This document shows positions 59,770-64,000 of a stretch of 64,000 nt of DNA, in pieces. Below the pieces are notes generated by a model. The model searched no databases and was not told where the DNA came from. It was given only the letters and a program-made list of their open reading frames with translations. The translations under genes and the position numbers were made by a program. Position 1 is the stretch's first letter, and the number at the start of each line of letters is the position of its first letter. Source of the stretch: Streptomyces durocortorensis (GTDB lineage Bacteria; Actinomycetota; Actinomycetes; Streptomycetales; Streptomycetaceae); the NCBI RefSeq assembly GCF_031760065.1, contig NZ_CP134500.1:496001-560000 (forward strand), read 5' to 3'.

Positions 59770-60806
59770 GCGGTCCTCGCGGTGGCGCTGAAGGCCAGGA
59801 AGCGCAGCTCCGCCGTGATGTGCGGGGGCAGGTCGGCGGTGTCGAGCGTGGCCAGGGCCATCTGACACCGCTGGTCGATCAGGTCCTCCACCGCAGCGCG
59901 GGCTCCGGTGTCGGTGAGGACGGCACGTACCTGTTGCGCACCGTCGTGGGTCAGGTGCGGGTTGCCGACGTTGCGCACCAGGGTGCGGCGTTGCGTGGGG
60001 TTGGCGTTTTGCAGGGCGAGGGCCATCAGGACGGTGGCCTTGCCTTCTCTCAGGTCGTCCAGGGCGGGTTTGCCTGTCTCGTCGGGGTTACCGAAGACGC
60101 CCAGGAGGTCGTCGCGGAGCTGGAAGGCTTCGCCTACGGGCATGCCGTAGGCGCTCAGCGCCAGTCCGCAGGGGGTGTCGCCGGAGGTGCCGGCGAGCGC
60201 GGCTCCCAGCAGCAGAGGGCCCTCGATGGTGTACTTCGCGGTCTTGTATCGGGTGATCGTCAGTGCTGGGCCCGGGCCTGCGGGGGGTTGTCCTGCGTGG
60301 GTGATATCGAGGTACTGCCCGTAGATGGTGTCGGCGCGCAGGGTGTTGGCGATGGGCAGGGCCGCAGTGAGCTGGGCGGGGGTCAGGCCGGCGGTGTGGA
60401 GGAGGTCGTCGGCGAGTACGAGGGCGAGGTCGCCGATCAGGATGGCGGCTTCAGTGCCGACCTGGCGGTGGATGGTGGGTCGGCCGCGGCGGGTGTCGGA
60501 GGCGTCGATGATGTCGTCGTGGATGAGGGCGAAGGCGTGGAACATTTCCAGGGATGCTGCCGCCTTGAGAACCGGCTCGGGGGTGTCGGTGCCGCCGGCG
60601 GCCTGCCAGCCGGCCACGCACAGTACGGGCCGGATGCGTTTGCCTCCGGCTTGGATGAAGTCGCCCAGGACCTGTGCTGCTTGCTGGGGCAGGCCTCGGC
60701 GGTGTGCGTTGCGGGCCTGGCGGGTCAAGAATTCGGTGAGGGTGGTGTCCACCGCGCGACGCAGGGCGTTCTGGTCGAAGAGGGCGGCCGGGGCTTGGGC
60801 GCTCAT
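59766..60806 (-). CDS. Trans-polyprenyl diphosphate synthase (FPP/GGPP-type)
   Basis: A 346-residue class I prenyl synthase. The first Asp-rich motif is [13 protein letters not shown] (DDIID) and the second is [12 protein letters not shown] (DDLLG), with GGKRIRPVL at the IPP site. The fifth residue before the first motif is Phe (FALIHDD), the pattern associated with GGPP in archaeal-type enzymes, so C20 is favoured though not proven. ATG at 60806 overlaps the ispG stop (ATGA); its own stop overlaps ispH. It would feed the terpene synthase at the end of the operon. Confidence 0.93.
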   Translation of the reverse strand: MSAQAPAALFDQNALRRAVDTTLTEFLTRQARNAHRRGLPQQAAQVLGDFIQAGGKRIRPVLCVAGWQAAGGTDTPEPVLKAAASLEMFHAFALIHDDIIDASDTRRGRPTIHRQVGTEAAILIGDLALVLADDLLHTAGLTPAQLTAALPIANTLRADTIYGQYLDITHAGQPPAGPGPALTITRYKTAKYTIEGPLLLGAALAGTSGDTPCGLALSAYGMPVGEAFQLRDDLLGVFGNPDETGKPALDDLREGKATVLMALALQNANPTQRRTLVRNVGNPHLTHDGAQQVRAVLTDTGARAAVEDLIDQRCQMALATLDTADLPPHITAELRFLAFSATARTA

Positions 60807-61942
60807 GCGTGGCCCTCCTCGGTGCTGGTTTCCTCGCTAAGCTGTTCGCCCAAGCGCATCGCTTCCTCGACCAGTGCTTCGACGATCTTCGACTCGGGAA
60901 CGGTCTTGATGATTTCGCCCTTGACGAAGATCTGGCCTTTGCCGTTGCCGGAAGCGACGCCGAGGTCGGCTTCGCGTGCTTCGCCGGGTCCGTTGACGAC
61001 GCATCCCATGACGGCGACGCGCAGCGGGTACGGGAAGCCGTCGAGTGCGGCGGTGACGCGTTCGGTGAGGGCGTAGACGTCGACCTGGGCGCGGCCGCAG
61101 GATGGACAGGAGACGATTTCCAGCTGCCGGGGGCGCAGGCCCAGGCACTGCAGGATCTGGATGCCGGTCTTCACCTCTTCGACCGGGGGTGCGGTGAGGG
61201 AGACGCGAATGGTGTCACCGATTCCTTCGGCCAGGAGGATCGCGAAGGCGGTCGCGGATTTGATGGTTCCCTGGGGCGGTGGCCCGGCTTCGGTGACGCC
61301 CAGGTGGAGGGGGTAGTCGCAGGCGGCGGCGAGGTGGCGGTAGGCGGCGACCATGGTCAGGGGGTCGTGGTGCTTGACGGAGATCTTCAGGTCGGTGAAG
61401 CCGTGTTCCTCGAACAGGGAGCATTCCCACAGTGCGGACTCCGCCAGGGCCTGGGGGGTGGCCTTGCCGTACTTGGCCAGCAGCCGCTGGTCCAGACTCC
61501 CCGCGTTGACGCCGATACGGATGGGTACTCCGGCCGCTGCGGCGGCTTTCGCGATCTCCTTTACCTTGTCGTCGAAGGATCTGATGTTGCCCGGGTTGAC
61601 CCGTACCGCTGCGCAGCCGGCGTCCAGGGCGGCGAATACGTAACGCGGTTGGAAGTGAATGTCGGCGATGACGGGGATCTTCGACTTGGCAGCGATGGCG
61701 GGCAGAGCGTCGGCATCGTCCTGGGAGGGCACGGCGACGCGCACGATGTCACAGCCGGCTGCGGTCAGTTCGGCTATCTGCTGCAGGGTCGCGTCCACGT
61801 TCGCGGTCGGGGTGGTCGTCATGGACTGTACGGAAACCGGTGCGTCACCGCCGACCGGGACGCCGGCGACGTGGATCTGGCGGGATTGGCGGCGTACCGG
61901 ACCACGGGGGAGATCGGGCAGTGGCAGGTCGACGGCGGTCAT
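60803..61942 (-). CDS. ispG: 4-hydroxy-3-methylbut-2-en-1-yl diphosphate synthase
   Basis: A 379-residue IspG (GcpE), the short bacterial form. The TIM-barrel part has [40 protein letters not shown] and [15 protein letters not shown]. The [4Fe-4S] ligands are [11 protein letters not shown] and [13 protein letters not shown] at 61942 ([10 protein letters not shown]) overlaps the dxs stop (ATGA), and its stop overlaps the prenyl synthase start. It reduces MEcPP to HMBPP, just before IspH. Likely a second copy dedicated to this cluster. Confidence 0.96.
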   Translation of the reverse strand: MTAVDLPLPDLPRGPVRRQSRQIHVAGVPVGGDAPVSVQSMTTTPTANVDATLQQIAELTAAGCDIVRVAVPSQDDADALPAIAAKSKIPVIADIHFQPRYVFAALDAGCAAVRVNPGNIRSFDDKVKEIAKAAAAAGVPIRIGVNAGSLDQRLLAKYGKATPQALAESALWECSLFEEHGFTDLKISVKHHDPLTMVAAYRHLAAACDYPLHLGVTEAGPPPQGTIKSATAFAILLAEGIGDTIRVSLTAPPVEEVKTGIQILQCLGLRPRQLEIVSCPSCGRAQVDVYALTERVTAALDGFPYPLRVAVMGCVVNGPGEAREADLGVASGNGKGQIFVKGEIIKTVPESKIVEALVEEAMRLGEQLSEETSTEEGHA

Positions 61943-63813
61943 GTGGGGCTCCCGTCGGTGCTCGCGGGGTGCGCGAGGGGTCTTCCAGCACGGGCGCGCA
62001 GGACCGCGTAGGTGATCTGGGCGGCCGACAGGCCCGTCTGGGCCAGCAGTTCGTCGCGCGGGCCGTGCGGAAGGAAGGCTTTCGGCAGGCCCAGGGCGTG
62101 GAGGGGGGTGGTGACTGCATGGTCCCGCAAGCTCTGGGCGAGCGCGTTGCCGATGCCACCGCTGCGGGAGTGGTCCTCCACGGTGATCACTAATCGGTGC
62201 CGGGCCGCCAGGTCGAGCAGTTCCGGCGCGACCGGGTTGACCCAGCGGGGGTCGACGACGCTTACCCCGATGCCCTGGCCGGTCAGCTGGGCGGAAGCCT
62301 GCAGGCACTGGCGCGCCATCGGTCCGTACGACACCAGAAGCACATCCAGCACTCCCGACTCCGACAGGACATCGACGCTGCCGGTACGGCGCAGGGCCTC
62401 GATGGCCGGGCCGGCCGTCCCCTTGGGGAAGCGCACGGCGCTGGGGCCCGCATCATGTGTGATTGCTTCACGCAGCAGAGACCGCAGCTGGCCGCTGTCG
62501 CGGGGGGCGGCGATGCGCATGCCGGGCACCATGCCCAGCAGGGAAAGATCCCACATGCCGTGATGGGAGGCGCCGTCGGGGCCGGTGATACCGGCTCGGT
62601 CCAGGACGAAGGTGACCGGCAGCCGGTGCAGGGCCACATCCATGAGGACCTGGTCCGCGGCCCGGGTCAGAAAGGTGGAGTAGAGGGCGACGACGGGGTG
62701 GAGGCCGCCCATGGCCAGGCCGGCTGCGGAGGTGACGGCGTGCTGTTCGGCGATGCCGACGTCGAAGACACGGTCGGGGTACTTCACCGCCATCGGATAC
62801 AGGCCCGTGGGACGGAGCATGGAGGCGGTGATGGCGACCACGTCCTCGCGTTCACCGGCCACCTCCAGCAAGGCCTTTCCGAAGACGCTGGTCCATGACA
62901 CGGGAGGCGGCCCGGACGCAGCGGCGGGTGTGGGCCGGCCGGTGACCGCGTCCACGGTGCCGACTGCGTGCAGGCAGTCCGCTTCGTCACCTTCGGCCGG
63001 CCCGAAGCCCCGTCCCTTGACGGTGACGGCATGGACGAGCACCGGACGGCGCAGGAGGCGTGCCTGGTCCAGGGCGGCCTGCAGGGCGCCTGTGTCGTGT
63101 CCGTCCACGGGGCCCAGGTAGACGAAGCCGAGGTGGGTGAACAGGTTAGGTGCCGCCCGGTCACGGGTGCTGGTGCGGGTTCCGGGGTGCTTGAGGGTGT
63201 GCAGGTGGTCAGCCAGAGCCCCGGTGGTGGGCGCGTAGGAGCGGCCGTTGTCGTTGAGGACGACGACTACCGGGCGCTGGCTGGCGCCGATGTTGTTCAG
63301 AGCTTCCCAGGCCATGCCGCCGGTCATGGCTCCGTCGCCGATGACGACGACCACCGAACGGTCCTGGTACCCGCGCAGTTCATGGGCCTTGGCCAGGCCG
63401 TCGGCGTAGGAAAGAGACGCGGAGGCGTGGGAGTTCTCGCACCAGTCGTGCACGGACTCGGCCCGTGAGGGATAGCCGGACGGCCCTCCGGCCTGGCGCA
63501 GGCGGTCGAAGCCTTCAGCGCGCCCGGTCAGGATCTTATGGACGTACGCCTGGTGGCCGGTGTCGAAGAGGATCGCGTCGCGGGGGGAGTCGAAGACGCG
63601 GTGCAGGGCGATGGTCAGCTCCACCACGCCTAGGTTGGGGCCCAGGTGCCCGCCGGCCGCACACACCTTCTCGATCAGGAAGGTACGGATGTCCTGGGCC
63701 AGGGCCGCGAGCTGTGCGGTCGGCAGGGCTCGCACGTCCTGCGGGCCTCCGAGAGTTCGCAGATGGGCGCCCTCGGGCGGGGAGGACGGGTCGGCCTCGG
63801 AAAGCTCCGTCAT
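61939..63813 (-). CDS. dxs: 1-deoxy-D-xylulose-5-phosphate synthase
   Basis: A 624-residue thiamine-diphosphate enzyme catalysing the first MEP step. The TPP motif is [20 protein letters not shown] ... [33 protein letters not shown] is the N-terminal His segment, [19 protein letters not shown] follows, and [16 protein letters not shown] and [15 protein letters not shown] mark the Pyr domain. The ATG at 63813 has GGGAGG four bases upstream; 47 further in-frame codons are unlikely. It heads the operon, with every following gene up to ispH overlapping by four bases. A tiny frame just upstream ends in an ATGA overlap with it. Confidence 0.96.
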   Translation of the reverse strand: MTELSEADPSSPPEGAHLRTLGGPQDVRALPTAQLAALAQDIRTFLIEKVCAAGGHLGPNLGVVELTIALHRVFDSPRDAILFDTGHQAYVHKILTGRAEGFDRLRQAGGPSGYPSRAESVHDWCENSHASASLSYADGLAKAHELRGYQDRSVVVVIGDGAMTGGMAWEALNNIGASQRPVVVVLNDNGRSYAPTTGALADHLHTLKHPGTRTSTRDRAAPNLFTHLGFVYLGPVDGHDTGALQAALDQARLLRRPVLVHAVTVKGRGFGPAEGDEADCLHAVGTVDAVTGRPTPAAASGPPPVSWTSVFGKALLEVAGEREDVVAITASMLRPTGLYPMAVKYPDRVFDVGIAEQHAVTSAAGLAMGGLHPVVALYSTFLTRAADQVLMDVALHRLPVTFVLDRAGITGPDGASHHGMWDLSLLGMVPGMRIAAPRDSGQLRSLLREAITHDAGPSAVRFPKGTAGPAIEALRRTGSVDVLSESGVLDVLLVSYGPMARQCLQASAQLTGQGIGVSVVDPRWVNPVAPELLDLAARHRLVITVEDHSRSGGIGNALAQSLRDHAVTTPLHALGLPKAFLPHGPRDELLAQTGLSAAQITYAVLRARAGRPLAHPASTDGSPT

Positions 63814-63875
63814 ATCGCCTCCCGATCTTCGGCCGCACAGCGGAGCACACCACGGTTGCACTTCCGGCGGTCCAA
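63810..63875 (-). CDS. Possible 21-residue leader peptide upstream of dxs
   Basis: A TTG-started frame encoding [20 protein letters not shown] plus Ile, with a strong AGGAGGAGG ribosome site ten bases upstream and a stop that overlaps the dxs ATG (ATGA). The peptide has two Cys and many charged residues. The ribosome site and the coupling geometry are the only support; no family known. The remaining 125 bp to the right edge hold no recognised gene. Confidence 0.4.
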   Translation of the reverse strand: MDRRKCNRGVLRCAAEDREAI

Positions 63876-64000
63876 GGCAGCAGCACCTCCTCCTGTTTGT
63901 GCACGGTGACGGGTTGGTGCCATACGAGGGCATGGCAGTGAGAAGCATGATCACGGGATTCCTTCCGCAGCAGAGATGCGCGAGGAGTTACCGGACCGTC

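Overview
The window looks like chromosomal DNA of a Streptomyces or close relative: very high G+C with strong third-position bias, GTG and TTG starts, many ATGA/GTGA start-stop overlaps, and actinobacterial families throughout (TerD, PucR, DUF3068, arabinofuranosyltransferase-like GT-C, SigB-type sigma factor, FurA/KatG). Identification rests on gene content only; no database was searched. I saw no tRNA, rRNA or CRISPR.

Layout. 1-2.7 kb: a BlaI repressor with the start of an M56 metallopeptidase, divergent from two TerD-family genes, with a 24-bp palindrome between them, then a small membrane protein. 2.7-9.6 kb: a catabolic locus for an amine (ethanolamine or polyamine type): gamma-glutamyl hydrolase, APC permease, FadR-type regulator, glutamine-synthetase-like ligase, aldehyde dehydrogenase and SDR. 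9.7-11 kb: PucR regulator and a 50-residue membrane peptide. 11.2-22.6 kb: a DUF3068 protein followed by an overlapping operon of GT4 glycosyltransferase, methyltransferase, 1428-residue AftD-like GT-C enzyme, condensation-fold acyltransferase-like protein, second methyltransferase, DMT transporter, Trm112-like peptide and FkbM methyltransferase. This looks like an envelope-glycan or glycolipid system of unknown product and is the strongest candidate for undescribed biology.

22.8-28.7 kb: a Ser/Thr kinase, an IclR regulator, a deletion scar that joins the tails of a Clp ATPase gene and a Fe-S oxidoreductase gene, and a PadR/acyl-CoA dehydrogenase pair. 28.7-35.4 kb: a stress-type region with a palindrome cluster, a sigma-B-type promoter before a Rho-N protein, a SigB-family sigma factor, a four-gene unit (CsbD-like, HemK2/MTQ2 methyltransferase, CDGSH, haem-oxygenase-like metalloenzyme), a phosphoribosyltransferase, remnants of a two-component system, and an XRE/pyridoxamine-oxidase-like protein. 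35.7-38 kb: a second Ser/Thr kinase, with a PQQ-type sensor. 38.1-43.9 kb: siderophore uptake (two FecCD permeases, AraC regulator, iron box, binding lipoprotein, and a siderophore-interacting protein fused to a methyltransferase-like domain). 44-48.6 kb: MpaB-like oxygenase, TetR, acyl-CoA oxidase-like enzyme, methyltransferase. 48.7-53.5 kb: a secreted pyroglutamyl-peptidase homologue lacking its cysteine, then furA divergent from katG.

53.5-57.3 kb: a frameshifted histidine-kinase remnant, a possibly leaderless two-gene membrane/surface unit, and a degenerate IS5-type element. 57.3-63.9 kb: a minus-strand operon dxs-ispG-prenyl synthase-ispH-terpene synthase, a terpenoid cluster that carries its own precursor supply. 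The IS sits in the stop codon of the terpene synthase. The cluster may continue beyond the right edge.
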